Positions 23,536 through 33,004 of a stretch of 64,000 nt of DNA are shown piece by piece; position 1 is the first letter of the stretch; every line of letters begins with the position of its first letter. Source of the stretch: an uncultured Rhodopila sp. (GTDB lineage: Bacteria > Pseudomonadota > Alphaproteobacteria > Acetobacterales > Acetobacteraceae); NCBI RefSeq assembly GCF_903915725.1, contig NZ_CAIWTY010000043.1, positions 46,591-110,590 on the forward strand, given 5' to 3'. Both the position numbers and the translations under genes were made by a program. The notes beneath the pieces are model-generated. The model had not been told where the DNA came from. It saw nothing but the letters and a program-made list of their open reading frames with translations, and did not search any database.

Positions 23536-24840
23536 TCAGCCCTCGCCCGTCACCCGCCAGATCACGTCGCCCACGTCGTCAGCCACCAGCACCGAGCCGT
23601 CCGGGCCGATCTCCACCCCGACCGGCCGGCCGTAGGACTCCCGCTCATCCGGAGCGAGGAATCCGGTCAGTATATCGCGTGGCGGACCGACCGGGCGTCC
23701 GTCGGCGAACGGCACGAAAACCACCTTGTAACCGCTCAGCGTGCTGCGATTCCACGAGCCATGCTGCCCGATCGCCATGCCGTCCGGAAAGCCCGGCAGC
23801 GTCCCGGCCGGCAGCCAGCACAGGCCCAGCGACGCCGTGTGGCCGCCCAGCGCATAGTCCGGTTCGATGGCCGTTGCGACCGCGGCCGTATCCTGCGGCA
23901 CCCGGTCATCCACCGTCTGACCCCAGTAGCAATACGGCCAACCGTAGAATCCCCCGTCGCGCACCGAGGTCAGGTAGTCGGGAGGCGTCTCGTCCCCCAG
24001 GCCATCGCGCTCATTGACCACGGTCCAGAGCACACCGGTGGAGGGCTCGAAGGCCATTCCCACGGGGTTGCGCAATCCGGACGCGACGATGCGGCTCGCG
24101 CCACTGGCGAGATCGAGTTCATGGATGGCGGCGCGGCCCTGCTCGACCGCCATGCCCTCGCCGCCAATATTGGTCAGCGAGCCGACACCGGCAAAGAGTT
24201 TCGTCCCGTCGCGGCTCGGCAGCAGGCTGCGCGTCCAATGCCCGTCCGGCTTGAATGTGACCAGCTTCCGTCCCGGCGCGGTGATCCGGGTCGAGCCGGC
24301 CGCGTAGGGAAAGGCGACGATGCCGTCGGTGTTGCCGACGTAGAACGTATCGCCCAGCAGAGCCATGCCGAACGGCTGGTTAAGTCCTTCCAGGAATGTC
24401 TCACGGATTTCGGCCACCCCGTCCCGATCCGCGTCGCGCAGCAGCGTGATACGGTTCGCGCTGACCCCCATGGCGGCGGCGCGTTTCATGGTGCTGACCA
24501 TGGCGTAGTCGAAGACGGACCTCGGAGGCCGGTTTTCGATCGCAGCCTCGGCGACGAGCACGTCGCCATTCGGCAGCACGTGGATCCAGCGTGGATGATC
24601 GAGACCGGCCGCGAACGCATTGACTTTAAGCCCCGGCGCAGCGAGCGGCGTCTGCCCGCTTGTCCATCCCCTGGCGGTCGGCATCTTGAGGGTTGGCACG
24701 TAACCCTGCGACTTTGCCGGCGGTATCGCCGGCGTAGCGCCCCAGGCCGGCGGAGGCGTGGTGCCGGTCAACCGCCGAAACAGCAGCGCGGAGGCACCGA
24801 TCATGGCGACCATTCGTGCAAACAAATCCGAACCGTTCAA
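23536..24840 (-). CDS. PQQ-dependent sugar/sorbosone dehydrogenase-like beta-propeller protein
   Basis: About 434 residues. A hydrophobic N-terminal anchor (ARMVAMIGASALLF) is followed by a six-bladed propeller of the glucose/sorbosone dehydrogenase type: GLDHPRWIHVLPNGDVLVAEA, GLNQPFGMALLGDTFYVGNTDG, GLRNPVGMAFEPSTGVLWTVVNERDGLGDETPPDY, GGFYGWPYCYWG (quoted as motifs) and GQHGSWNRSTLSGYKVVFVPF. It probably oxidises sugars in the periplasm with PQQ. The TTG start at 24840 is chosen because AAGGGGA precedes it; the ATG at 24813 is possible. The longer ATG reading to 25014 runs into a repeat element. Confidence 0.82.
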   Translation of the reverse strand: MNGSDLFARMVAMIGASALLFRRLTGTTPPPAWGATPAIPPAKSQGYVPTLKMPTARGWTSGQTPLAAPGLKVNAFAAGLDHPRWIHVLPNGDVLVAEAAIENRPPRSVFDYAMVSTMKRAAAMGVSANRITLLRDADRDGVAEIRETFLEGLNQPFGMALLGDTFYVGNTDGIVAFPYAAGSTRITAPGRKLVTFKPDGHWTRSLLPSRDGTKLFAGVGSLTNIGGEGMAVEQGRAAIHELDLASGASRIVASGLRNPVGMAFEPSTGVLWTVVNERDGLGDETPPDYLTSVRDGGFYGWPYCYWGQTVDDRVPQDTAAVATAIEPDYALGGHTASLGLCWLPAGTLPGFPDGMAIGQHGSWNRSTLSGYKVVFVPFADGRPVGPPRDILTGFLAPDERESYGRPVGVEIGPDGSVLVADDVGDVIWRVTGEG

Positions 24841-24987
24841 GGCATTTTCCCCTTGGCTGCGTGCCACGCCAGCCGATCGGCCATCCCGCCGGCCGGGGTG
24901 ATGTCCCGGCGTCCAAGAACTAATCAGTCCGTGCTTCCTGAGTAATAGCAACCGGCGATGAGTTTGACGCTCGGGCGCAGCCGCCAC

Positions 24988-25068
24988 GTCATGCCGACGG
25001 AGGTCGGCATCCACGCCTTTCCTCTATGTAACCAAGGGCGTGGATGGCGGGCCTGCGCCCGCCATGAC
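24988..25068. repeat. GTCATG...CATGAC stem-loop repeat, copy 2
   Basis: An 81 bp copy of the family seen at 18079-18158: left arm GTCATGCCGACGGAGGTCGG, centre CACGCCTTTC...AAGGGCGTGG, right arm GGCGGGCCTGCGCCCGCCATGAC. It lies in the gap between the divergent dehydrogenase and antiporter genes, and the rest of that gap (24841-25440) holds no supported gene. Confidence 0.7.
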
Positions 25069-25440
25069 GATACGGGCGGCCTGCCCACCGGTCAAAGTCA
25101 ACACCGGCTGGTATAATAGCCGGGCGCCCGGACCGCGACGTTTTCGCCGGCATTGCGGATGCCATGGTCCCGGCGTCCCTGCCATAACGCCATAACCGCG
25201 GCGCCGGCATCCATAAACACACGGTACGGTGCGGCGTGCTACTATGGGCGGAGACGGATCATTGCGGAGACTCGGACTTGGCTCACGCCATCGTCTGTCG
25301 CGCTGTGATCCCGCGGGGTGTTCATGACGGGATGCTAAACCGTCGATGATGGCGAGGCCCGGCTTCTCGGGCGACTCGCCGCCCGGCATGGCGCAAACCG
25401 CGCCACGCCAAACCACCGGCTGCTTGGAAAGGTCTCCTGC

Positions 25441-27831
25441 TTGCCCGATATCATGCTGGCCGTGGCGGCGATCCTGATCGTCGTCAGCGCCATCCAGGCG
25501 CTTGCGCGGCGCCTGCTCGTCTCGGATGCCGTGTTGCTCGCGCTGATCGGCATCGCCATCGGCTCCGCCGCCGCCTTCCTGCTGAGCCAGGGGCCGGCCG
25601 GGGATTTTTACCAGGTGGCGGTGATCTTCGCGCACTTCCCCGTGCACGCCCAACTTTTCCTGCTGGTGTTCCTGCCGGCGCTGGTGTTCCAGGGTGCACT
25701 CTCGATCGACGTGCGGCGTCTGACGCGCGATATCGCGCCGGTGCTGCTGATGGCGGTCGTTGCCGTGCTGGCGACAACCGCCGCGGTCGGCTTCGCCTTG
25801 CAGCCCATCGGCGGCCAGCCCCTCATGGTCTGCCTGCTGCTGGGCGCCATCATCTCCACAACCGATTCCAGCGCCGTCATCAGCATCTTCCGCGGCACCG
25901 GAGCAGACGGACGGCTGACCCGGCTGGTAGAGGGCGAGAGCCTGCTGAACGACGCCACCGCCATCGCGCTGTTCACCGTCCTGCTGGCGGAAACCACCCA
26001 TCAGGCAGGGTCGGGTATCGGCACGATCTGCCTGACGCTGGCGATGCTGTTCCTCGGTGGCATTGCTGCCGGGCACATCCTGGCGCGGCTGGCACTCGCC
26101 GCGATGCCGTATATCAGCGGCAGCCGCTCGGCCGAGGTAACGCTGACCCTGGCGCTGCCCTATGTGAGCTATATTGTTTGCGAACAGTTCCTCGGGTTTT
26201 CCGGCGTGATCGCCGCCGCCTCGGCCGGGCTGACCTTCAGCGCCATCGGCCCGTCGGTGCTGCGGCCGCGAAGCTGGTCGTACTTGCTGGATGTCTGGGC
26301 GCAGACCGCGTTCCTGGCGACCTCCCTGGTGTTCGTCCTGGCATCCATGCTGGTGCCGAGGCTGCTGCTTGGCATGCGGCCGCGCGATCTGCTGCTGATC
26401 GCGGCCGCGCTGGCGGCCGCCCTGGCGGCGCGCGCGGCGGTGCTGTTTCTGCTGATGCCGCTGCTGCGCTACACCCGCCTGGCGCAGCGCATCCCGCTGC
26501 CGTTGAAGCTGACCATGCTGTGGGGCGGGCTGCGCGGCTCCATTACGCTGGCGATGGCCCTGGCGGTGACCGAGAACCGCGACGTCTCCGCCGACGTGCA
26601 GCAATTCGTCGCCATCCTCGCCACCGGCTTCGTTCTCTTTACCCTGCTGGTCAACGGCACCACGCTGCGCATCCTGGTGCACTGGCTCGGGGTCGACCGG
26701 CTCTCGCCGATCGACCAGGCGTTGCGCCATCAGGTCGTTGCGCTCGAACTCGCCGGGGTGCGCGACCGGCTGCGCAGCACCGCCGAAGAGTTCGGCTTCC
26801 TGCCGGAGGCGAAACAGCGCGTCGTCGATCTCTATGCGCACCGCATCGAAGCCGAGGCCGCTGCGAACACCTTCGACGCGTCGCTGACCGATCGCGACCG
26901 TGTCCGGCTCGGCCTGCTGACCTTCGCCTCGCAGGAGCGCACCATCCTGCTGGAGATATTTCGTGAGCGCGGCGTGTCGTACCGCATCATGGAGCATCTG
27001 CTGCGCACCTCCGACGCGATCATCGACGCGACGCGGGCGGACGGACGCCTGGGCTATCTGCGCGCCGCCAAACGCCGGCTGCGCCCGGGCATCGGCTTGC
27101 GCCTGGCAGCCTGGTTGCATCGCCGCCTGCGTATCGACCGGCCGCTGACTGGTCTGATGGCACAACAGTTTGAAATGGTCCTGGTGATGCGGCTGGTCTT
27201 CCTGGCACAGCTTCGTTTCATGCGCGAGCGGATGACCCCCGTGCTGGGCGCCCGCGTCACCGGAGTGCTGGGCGAGATCGTCGAGCGCCGCCGCGGCCTG
27301 CTCGACGACGCGATGGAGGCGCTGGGCGTGCTGCATCCCGCCCACGGCGAAACTTTGCAGAGCAAGATGCTGCGCCAGATCGGCCTGCGCTTCGAGATGG
27401 ACACCTATACCGCGCTGCGCGGCGAGGCATTGCTCAGCGATGAGCTGTTCGTGGAAATCCGGCGCGACGTGGAGGCCCGGCGCGACGCCATCCCCCGCCC
27501 GATGGTCCTGGATCTGCGCACCGCCTTGCGCCTGCGGCTGCAGGAGTTTCCGCCGTTCGACCGGTTGGCCGAACCGGAACTGGACCGTATCGCCAGGCGG
27601 ATGACGATGCGGCTGGTGCTGCCGGGCGAGCGCATCCCGAACCGCCGCGAAGGGTGCGTCTATCTGATCAGTTCCGGCGAAGTGGAGATCGAGCAGGACG
27701 GCAAACGGCTGCGGCTCGGGCGCGGGGCGGTGTTCGGCAAGACACCGGGGGCGGTGACGGCGGTGAGGTTTTGCCTGTTGCTGGCGCTGCGGGATCCGGA
27801 CCTCCATGGCATGCGGGAACCCGCGGCGTGA
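25441..27831 (+). CDS. NhaP-like (CPA1) cation/proton antiporter with cyclic-nucleotide-type C-terminal domain
   Basis: A 796-residue protein. Residues about 1-420 form a CPA1 antiporter with the ion-site strings TTDSSAVISIFRGTG, EGESLLNDATAIALF and LWGGLRGSITLAMALA. The rest is a long helical region and a terminal cyclic-nucleotide-binding-like beta-roll (PFDRLAEPELDRIARRM, LVLPGERIPNRREGCVYLISSGEVEIEQDGKRLRLGRGAVFG, quoted as blocks). This resembles plant SOS1/sperm-type exchangers. The expected phosphate-binding cassette is not obvious, so cyclic nucleotide binding is doubtful. The start is a TTG at 25441 or ATG at 25453. A 962-codon antisense ORF is a shadow. Confidence 0.88.
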   Translation: MPDIMLAVAAILIVVSAIQALARRLLVSDAVLLALIGIAIGSAAAFLLSQGPAGDFYQVAVIFAHFPVHAQLFLLVFLPALVFQGALSIDVRRLTRDIAPVLLMAVVAVLATTAAVGFALQPIGGQPLMVCLLLGAIISTTDSSAVISIFRGTGADGRLTRLVEGESLLNDATAIALFTVLLAETTHQAGSGIGTICLTLAMLFLGGIAAGHILARLALAAMPYISGSRSAEVTLTLALPYVSYIVCEQFLGFSGVIAAASAGLTFSAIGPSVLRPRSWSYLLDVWAQTAFLATSLVFVLASMLVPRLLLGMRPRDLLLIAAALAAALAARAAVLFLLMPLLRYTRLAQRIPLPLKLTMLWGGLRGSITLAMALAVTENRDVSADVQQFVAILATGFVLFTLLVNGTTLRILVHWLGVDRLSPIDQALRHQVVALELAGVRDRLRSTAEEFGFLPEAKQRVVDLYAHRIEAEAAANTFDASLTDRDRVRLGLLTFASQERTILLEIFRERGVSYRIMEHLLRTSDAIIDATRADGRLGYLRAAKRRLRPGIGLRLAAWLHRRLRIDRPLTGLMAQQFEMVLVMRLVFLAQLRFMRERMTPVLGARVTGVLGEIVERRRGLLDDAMEALGVLHPAHGETLQSKMLRQIGLRFEMDTYTALRGEALLSDELFVEIRRDVEARRDAIPRPMVLDLRTALRLRLQEFPPFDRLAEPELDRIARRMTMRLVLPGERIPNRREGCVYLISSGEVEIEQDGKRLRLGRGAVFGKTPGAVTAVRFCLLLALRDPDLHGMREPAA

Positions 27832-27910
27832 GTAATTTCCGAACCTTTTGGCGGCAACCGATCCGGCGGTAGGTTGCCGCTGCACGAACGATGTGACCAA
27901 GGGGATCGGC

Positions 27911-28249
27911 ATGACCGCCAGCCAATCAGCCGCGGGGCACCATGCCTCCGCGGCAATGCATCACGGACACGCGGCGCAATTTTGCCGCGCCGCGTCGCGA
28001 CACTATCAGATCGGCAAGGACTACGCCCACGCGGCGCATCAGGCCCTTACTGCGCATGGTCATGCGCTTCGCGCTGCGCGGCACCATGAGCAGGCGGCGA
28101 AACATGCGGACGCGGAGCACTATGTCCGGGCCGCCCACGAAACCAGGATTGCGCTCGACCACGGAAAACATGCTCTGTTTCACGACGATCAGACGGCAAT
28201 GCATCACATGGAGCACTACGGATGTCATCCATCGGCCGAACTGATATGA
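27911..28249 (+). CDS. Small His/Ala-rich protein
   Basis: A 112-residue hydrophilic helical protein with 22 His (about 20%) spread through the chain in repeated motifs such as GHHASAAMHHGHAA, AARHHEQAAKHADAEHYV and HHMEHYGCH. It resembles short HHExAAxHH-repeat proteins common in proteobacteria, whose function is unknown. Metal or proton buffering is a reasonable guess. It is convergent with the 73-residue gene at 28368-28589 and next to a P3B ATPase gene. Start at the ATG of GGCATGACC; no strong ribosome binding site. Confidence 0.7.
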   Translation: MTASQSAAGHHASAAMHHGHAAQFCRAASRHYQIGKDYAHAAHQALTAHGHALRAARHHEQAAKHADAEHYVRAAHETRIALDHGKHALFHDDQTAMHHMEHYGCHPSAELI

Positions 28250-28367
28250 GCACGGAAATTTCCCGGTTACAGGCCGGTTTTCCGGCACCGTCGGAATGCA
28301 CCAGGATTCTTTTGGGGGTCATTATGGCGTCCCGGACCGACCGGGACGTCCAGGGATCCGATGCCGG

Positions 28368-28589
28368 TTACGATCCGTTCTCCGAGCCGCCTTGCGGGCC
28401 TGACAAGCCGGCTTCAATAGCATCCATCGCCTTTCGAATCTCGGCCAGGATGAGTTTGTCGGCGACCTGCTGATCGATATCCGGTACATCCCAGTCGAAT
28501 ATCGCACGATATTTGTCCACTAATTTTCCGACGTCAGCGATGATCTGAGCGCGATGTCCTTCGAGTTCTTTCTGTTCGATCCCGGGCAC
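28368..28589 (-). CDS. Small hypothetical protein
   Basis: 73 residues, charged and helical (ELEGHRAQIIADVGKLVDKY, then DQQVADKLILAEIRKAMDAIEAGL). No family is recognised. The start is a GTG with AAGGAG eight bases upstream, which supports translation; an out-of-frame ATG lies between them. The 359 bp from here to the P3B ATPase start (28590-28948) contains no supported gene and probably holds the promoters of both. Confidence 0.6.
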   Translation of the reverse strand: MPGIEQKELEGHRAQIIADVGKLVDKYRAIFDWDVPDIDQQVADKLILAEIRKAMDAIEAGLSGPQGGSENGS

Positions 28590-28948
28590 TTCATTATCTC
28601 CTTGCTGGGCATGTGGCGGTGTTTGGCTCCTTCGCTACAAATTGGGCCGCCTCGCGGCGATGCAACTATAAATCGCCGAGCTGAGGAGTTTCTTCAGGGC
28701 CACGGAACAAGCGCCCGCAAAGGTCTGTCTCGTGGCCGGTCCCGGATTGCGGATCGATCCGGATTGTCGCAAAGGCATCATCGGCGGGACACACTGCTGA
28801 AGGGCGATTTCGAGTCTCTGGACGGAAACACCTAGGCGGTCCATGCAGGCCGTCCGGCATTGCCGACCGAGAGACCCGAGCGGGCGCCGAAGGTTATGGC
28901 CGGGTGGCGCCAGGAGCATCCAACGAAAAGACAACGGAAGCTGTAGCA

Positions 28949-31513
28949 ATGAACGATCAAGTTGCCGAACTGCCCTCTGGCGAACCCGAACCCGAACAGG
29001 TCTGGCAGGAGCCCGCCGATCGGCTGCTGACTCGGTTGCGCACCACGCCCGCGGGGCTGGATGGGGATGCGGTGCGGTCCCGGCTGGCAACCTACGGACC
29101 CAATGACGCGGCCACCGTCAAGCGGACGCCGCTTTGGCTGCAGTTCCTTGCCCGTTTCGGCAACCCGCTGATCATCATCCTGCTGATCGCCAGCGCGGTG
29201 TCCGCGGCAACCGGCGATATCGCCAGCTTCGTCATCATTTTCTGCATCGTGATGCTCAGCATCATCTTCGATTTCGTTCAGGAGGTCCGCGCCCAGAACG
29301 CCGTCGAGGCGCTGCGCCAGTCGGTGGCGGTGCAGGCGACGGTGCGGCGCGACGGCGCGATCGTTTCCGTGCCGATCCACGAGCTGGTTCCCGGCGATAT
29401 TGTCGAACTGATCGCCGGCGATCTGGTTCCGGCTGACTCGCGGCTGCTCGAAAGTCGGGACCTGTATGTCAACGAGGCACTGCTGACCGGCGAGCCCTAT
29501 CCGGCCGAGAAACGTGTCGACGATCTGACGGCCGCGGCGGCGACGCAGGCCAGCGCCTCCAACTCGGTTTTCGCCGGCACGTCCGTCATCAGCGGCACCG
29601 CGACGATCCTGATCTGCCGGACCGGCAGCAGAACGGCGCTCGGCCATCTCGCGACCAGCCTCGCGGAAAAACCGCCAGCCACCGCTTTCACCCTCGGCAT
29701 CCGCCGCTTCGGCATCCTGATCATGCGCTTTACCGTGTTGATGGTGCTGTTCGTGATGGTTGTGAACATCGCTTTCCATCGCCCGATGCTGGAATCCCTG
29801 ATGTTCGCCGTGGCACTTGCCGTCGGCCTGACGCCCGAGCTTCTGCCGATGATCGTTACTGTCACGCTGGCCCGTTCCGCGATGCAGATGGCCAAGCGAA
29901 AGGTCATCGTGAAGCGCCTGTCGGCGATCCACGACCTCGGCGCCATCGACGTGCTGTGCACCGATAAGACCGGGACGCTGACCGAAGCGACGATCAAGCT
30001 GATGCGTGTCATCGACGGCCACGGGGCAGAAAGCGCGCACGCCTATTCCTACGCCTATGTCAACAGCCAGTTCGAGAGCGGGATGAAGAGTCCGCTGGAC
30101 GATGCGATCCTGGCCGCCCATCCGTTCGACATGTCCGCCTTCACGAAGATCGACGAAGTGCCATTCGATTTCGAGCGGCGGCGAGTCTCGGTCCTGGTCC
30201 AGCATGGTGCGAAGCGGCGCTTGATCGTCAAGGGCGCGCCGGAGGATCTGTTGCGGCTGTCCGGGCAATACCAGGATGCCGCCGGCGAGCAAAAGCCTCT
30301 GGATGCGGCCACGCGTGCCGCGTTCCAGGCCACCCTGAACGATCTTGGCGCGCAGGGATTTCGCGCGCTGGGGATCGCCAGCCATCTGGCGGACGCGGCC
30401 GCGGAGACCGCGACGATTGCCGATGAGGCGGACCTCGTTTTTGCCGGCTTCGCAGTGTTCCTCGATCCGCCCAAAGCCAGTGCGGGTGCAACGATCCGGT
30501 CGATGGCGGAAGCGGGCATCGCCGTGAAGGTGCTGACCGGAGACAACGACCTGGTGTCCCGCCACGTCTTTGGCGAAATCGGTGTCCCGGTGACGGGGGT
30601 GCTGACGGGCGAAGCGTTGGAGCATATGACGGACGAGGCGCTAATCGGTCAGGTGCGCCGCGTCAACCTGTTCTGCCGGGTCAATCCGCAGCAAAAACAT
30701 CGCATTCTACTGGCACTGAAGCGGCTGGGTCACGTCGTCGGTTACCTGGGTGATGGCATCAATGACGCGCCTGCGTTGCATGCCGCCGATGTCGGAATTT
30801 CGGTTGACGGCGCGGCTGACGTTGCTCGTGCCGCAGCCGATCTGATCCTGCTGGAACATGATCTCTCGGTGGTGCGGGATGCGGTGACCGCCGGACGCGC
30901 AACGGTGCAAAACGTATCGAAATATGTGCTGATGGGTGCGAGCTCGAACTTCGGCAATATGTTCAGCATGGCCGGCGCCACGCTGATTCTGCCATTCCTG
31001 CCGATGCTGCCGATCCAGATCCTGCTGAACAATCTGATTTACAATGTATCGGAGATCGCGATTCCGTTCGATGGCGTCGACGCCGAGTCAATCGTTAAAC
31101 CGGTGAAATGGGACATTCGGCTGATCGAGCGTTTCATGCTGGTGTTCGGGCCGGTCAGTTCGATCTTCGATTTCATCACGTTCTACGCCATGCTGGCATT
31201 TTTCGGCGCGGGCGAGGCGCTGTTCCAGACCGGATGGTTCATCGAATCGATGACGACTCAAACTCTGGTGGTTTTTTGCATCCGCACCCGGCGGCTGTTC
31301 TTCCGCAGCAAACCGTGCGGGTTCCTGATAGCCACGAACCTCGGTGCCGTCGCTCTGGCGATCGGCCTGCCGTTGGTTCCCTGGGGACGGTGGTTCGGAT
31401 TTGTGGCGCCGCCCCCGATGTTCTTCGTGTTTCTGGTGGCGGCGACCCTGGCGTATCTCGGCCTGGTCGAAGTCGTGAAATCGATCTTCTATCGCGCCAT
31501 GGCCAGGCGATGA
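28949..31513 (+). CDS. mgtA: P3B-type Mg2+-transporting ATPase, MgtA-like
   Basis: An 854-residue P-type ATPase of the MgtA/MgtB class. It has an actuator-domain TGEP, the phosphorylation motif CTDKTGTLTEA (Asp339), KGAPEDLL in the nucleotide domain, GYLGDGINDAPAL hinge, and ten TM segments including NFGNMFSMAGATLILPFLPMLPIQILLNNLIYN and a C-terminal four-helix membrane block. It imports Mg2+ (some members Ni2+) across the inner membrane. GGAAG precedes the ATG. The usual regulatory MgtC or an M-box leader was not identified in the 359 bp upstream. Confidence 0.9.
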   Translation: MNDQVAELPSGEPEPEQVWQEPADRLLTRLRTTPAGLDGDAVRSRLATYGPNDAATVKRTPLWLQFLARFGNPLIIILLIASAVSAATGDIASFVIIFCIVMLSIIFDFVQEVRAQNAVEALRQSVAVQATVRRDGAIVSVPIHELVPGDIVELIAGDLVPADSRLLESRDLYVNEALLTGEPYPAEKRVDDLTAAAATQASASNSVFAGTSVISGTATILICRTGSRTALGHLATSLAEKPPATAFTLGIRRFGILIMRFTVLMVLFVMVVNIAFHRPMLESLMFAVALAVGLTPELLPMIVTVTLARSAMQMAKRKVIVKRLSAIHDLGAIDVLCTDKTGTLTEATIKLMRVIDGHGAESAHAYSYAYVNSQFESGMKSPLDDAILAAHPFDMSAFTKIDEVPFDFERRRVSVLVQHGAKRRLIVKGAPEDLLRLSGQYQDAAGEQKPLDAATRAAFQATLNDLGAQGFRALGIASHLADAAAETATIADEADLVFAGFAVFLDPPKASAGATIRSMAEAGIAVKVLTGDNDLVSRHVFGEIGVPVTGVLTGEALEHMTDEALIGQVRRVNLFCRVNPQQKHRILLALKRLGHVVGYLGDGINDAPALHAADVGISVDGAADVARAAADLILLEHDLSVVRDAVTAGRATVQNVSKYVLMGASSNFGNMFSMAGATLILPFLPMLPIQILLNNLIYNVSEIAIPFDGVDAESIVKPVKWDIRLIERFMLVFGPVSSIFDFITFYAMLAFFGAGEALFQTGWFIESMTTQTLVVFCIRTRRLFFRSKPCGFLIATNLGAVALAIGLPLVPWGRWFGFVAPPPMFFVFLVAATLAYLGLVEVVKSIFYRAMARR

Positions 31514-31684
31514 CTCCGGAACGGCACCGCACCGTGCATTCGCAGTCCACGTGAGTTGCTTCGGCGCGGAGCTGCCGCAGTCGCTCCTGAGTAGTTTCCG
31601 AGGATGCACCCGCCAGCCGGCACGGACTATGAATAAGCGCGCGCCGGGATTTCCGGCGACGCATTCGAAACCATTGGAGCCAAA

Positions 31685-32335
31685 ATGCCGTTCGACAAGC
31701 AATTGCAGCAAGCCGTGCTGGCCGAACTAGGCTGGGATCCGAGCGTGACTGCTGCGCATATAGGCGTCAGCGCCAACGCGGGCGTCGTGACCCTCAGCGG
31801 CCATGTCGAAACCTACGCGGAAAAGCAGGCGGCCGAAACCGCCGCCCGCCGCGTCAGGGGCGTCAAGGCGGTCGCGGAAGAAATCCAGGTTGAGCTTCCG
31901 TTCGAGCGCATCCGCGGCGACGATGATATCGCCGCCGCGGCGATCGAACGGCTCGCCTGGGATACGTCCGTTCCGGCTGATGCCGTCACAGTGAAAGTCG
32001 AGCAAGGCTGGGTGACCCTGACCGGGTCGGTGACGTGGTATTATCAGAAAGAAGCCGCAGCGCAGGATGTGGCGAGGCTGCACGGCGTTGTCGGATTGTC
32101 GAACCAGGTGGTGGTGAAGCCGTCTGAGACTGGATCCGACATCACCGACAAGATACGTATCGCTTTGCGCCGGTCATGGTTGTTGGATGACCAAAATGTC
32201 ATCGTAAGGGCCGATGGCGGCCATATTCACCTGACCGGAACGGTTGGCTCCGCGCATGAGAAGCAAATGGCCCGGGCGACGGCGTGGGCGGCGCCGGGCG
32301 CTACCGCGATTACCAATGATCTCGCGATCCTCTGA
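31685..32335 (+). CDS. Triple BON-domain protein
   Basis: A 216-residue protein consisting of three BON domains in a row (about residues 5-73, 78-146 and 150-216), each with the GxVxLxGxV pattern: GVVTLSGHVETYAEKQAAE, GWVTLTGSVTWYYQKEAAAQ and GHIHLTGTVGSAHEKQMA. It has no signal peptide, unlike OsmY, so it is likely cytoplasmic and may bind membranes or act in stress response. GGAG lies six bases upstream. It is 171 bp downstream of mgtA and 22 bp upstream of the receiver gene. Confidence 0.88.
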   Translation: MPFDKQLQQAVLAELGWDPSVTAAHIGVSANAGVVTLSGHVETYAEKQAAETAARRVRGVKAVAEEIQVELPFERIRGDDDIAAAAIERLAWDTSVPADAVTVKVEQGWVTLTGSVTWYYQKEAAAQDVARLHGVVGLSNQVVVKPSETGSDITDKIRIALRRSWLLDDQNVIVRADGGHIHLTGTVGSAHEKQMARATAWAAPGATAITNDLAIL

Positions 32336-32357
32336 CGCATGAGCAAGCGGAAAACCA

Positions 32358-32759
32358 ATGGCAGCTCTGAACGTCCTCGTTGTTGAAGACGACGCGATGA
32401 TCGGCATTCTCCTGGCGGAGATGCTGGGGGATTTGGGCTACAACGTGTGCGCGATCGCCGCCACCGAGGATGATGCCGTGACAGACGCGGCCCGGTGCAA
32501 GCCGGGCCTGCTGATCGTTGACCAGCAGTTGCGGGAGGGAAATGGCTCATCCGCGGTGGCGCGCATTCTGTTGCACGGCCCGGTTCCCTGCGTCTTCATC
32601 AGCGGCGCGCCGATGCGTTCAAGCCGGACGGCGAAAAAGGTGCTGCGGAAACCATTCGTTGAAGGTGATCTGATGCGCGCCATCCGCGACGTCGTTACCG
32701 TTGTGGACGTCCCGGCCGTGCGCGGTCACGCCCGCGGCAACGTTGTTATGAAAGAGTGA
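32358..32759 (+). CDS. Single-domain response regulator
   Basis: A 133-residue stand-alone receiver: acidic pair in VLVVEDDAMIG, the phospho-acceptor Asp in LLIVDQQLREGNG, the conserved Thr/Ser position in CVFISGAP and the Lys in VLRKPF. There is no output domain. Such proteins act in phosphorelays or stress pathways; no histidine kinase is nearby. It lies close behind the BON protein gene, suggesting an operon. Confidence 0.85.
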   Translation: MAALNVLVVEDDAMIGILLAEMLGDLGYNVCAIAATEDDAVTDAARCKPGLLIVDQQLREGNGSSAVARILLHGPVPCVFISGAPMRSSRTAKKVLRKPFVEGDLMRAIRDVVTVVDVPAVRGHARGNVVMKE

Positions 32760-33004
32760 CGGAGGTGTCCGATCGAGTTCCATCCGTTTCGGTTAGGTTA
32801 TATCACCGGCTGGGTATTTTCCGAGACTTGGCAGCGTATCGCAACCGCAGACAACGGTCCCGAAGCGCCAATCCCGGGCGCGGCGGCCGAGGCCATTACG
32901 ATGAAGGTCAGCAGCGCGGTGCCTGGCAGGATTGAACCTGGTGCCGGATCGTTCGTTGCGTATGGTTAGTATCGTCGGAACTGTTTTTTTCAAGGGAAAT
33001 TGCC

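Noticed and set aside
24841..25014. An upstream ATG start for the sorbosone-type dehydrogenase at 25014
   Set aside because: The extension is Arg-rich, and its start lies inside the stem-loop repeat at 24988-25068; a TTG with a good ribosome binding site lies at 24840.
25024..27912. A 962-codon minus-strand ORF opposite the NhaP-like antiporter
   Set aside because: Its translation is Gln/His/Arg/Ala-rich low-complexity text typical of the antisense of high-GC codons, while the plus strand has clear family motifs throughout.
28590..28948. An M-box-type magnesium riboswitch or MgtL-like leader before the P3B ATPase
   Set aside because: I could not find the conserved M-box core or a proline-rich leader peptide by eye, so it is not claimed; a covariance-model search would decide.
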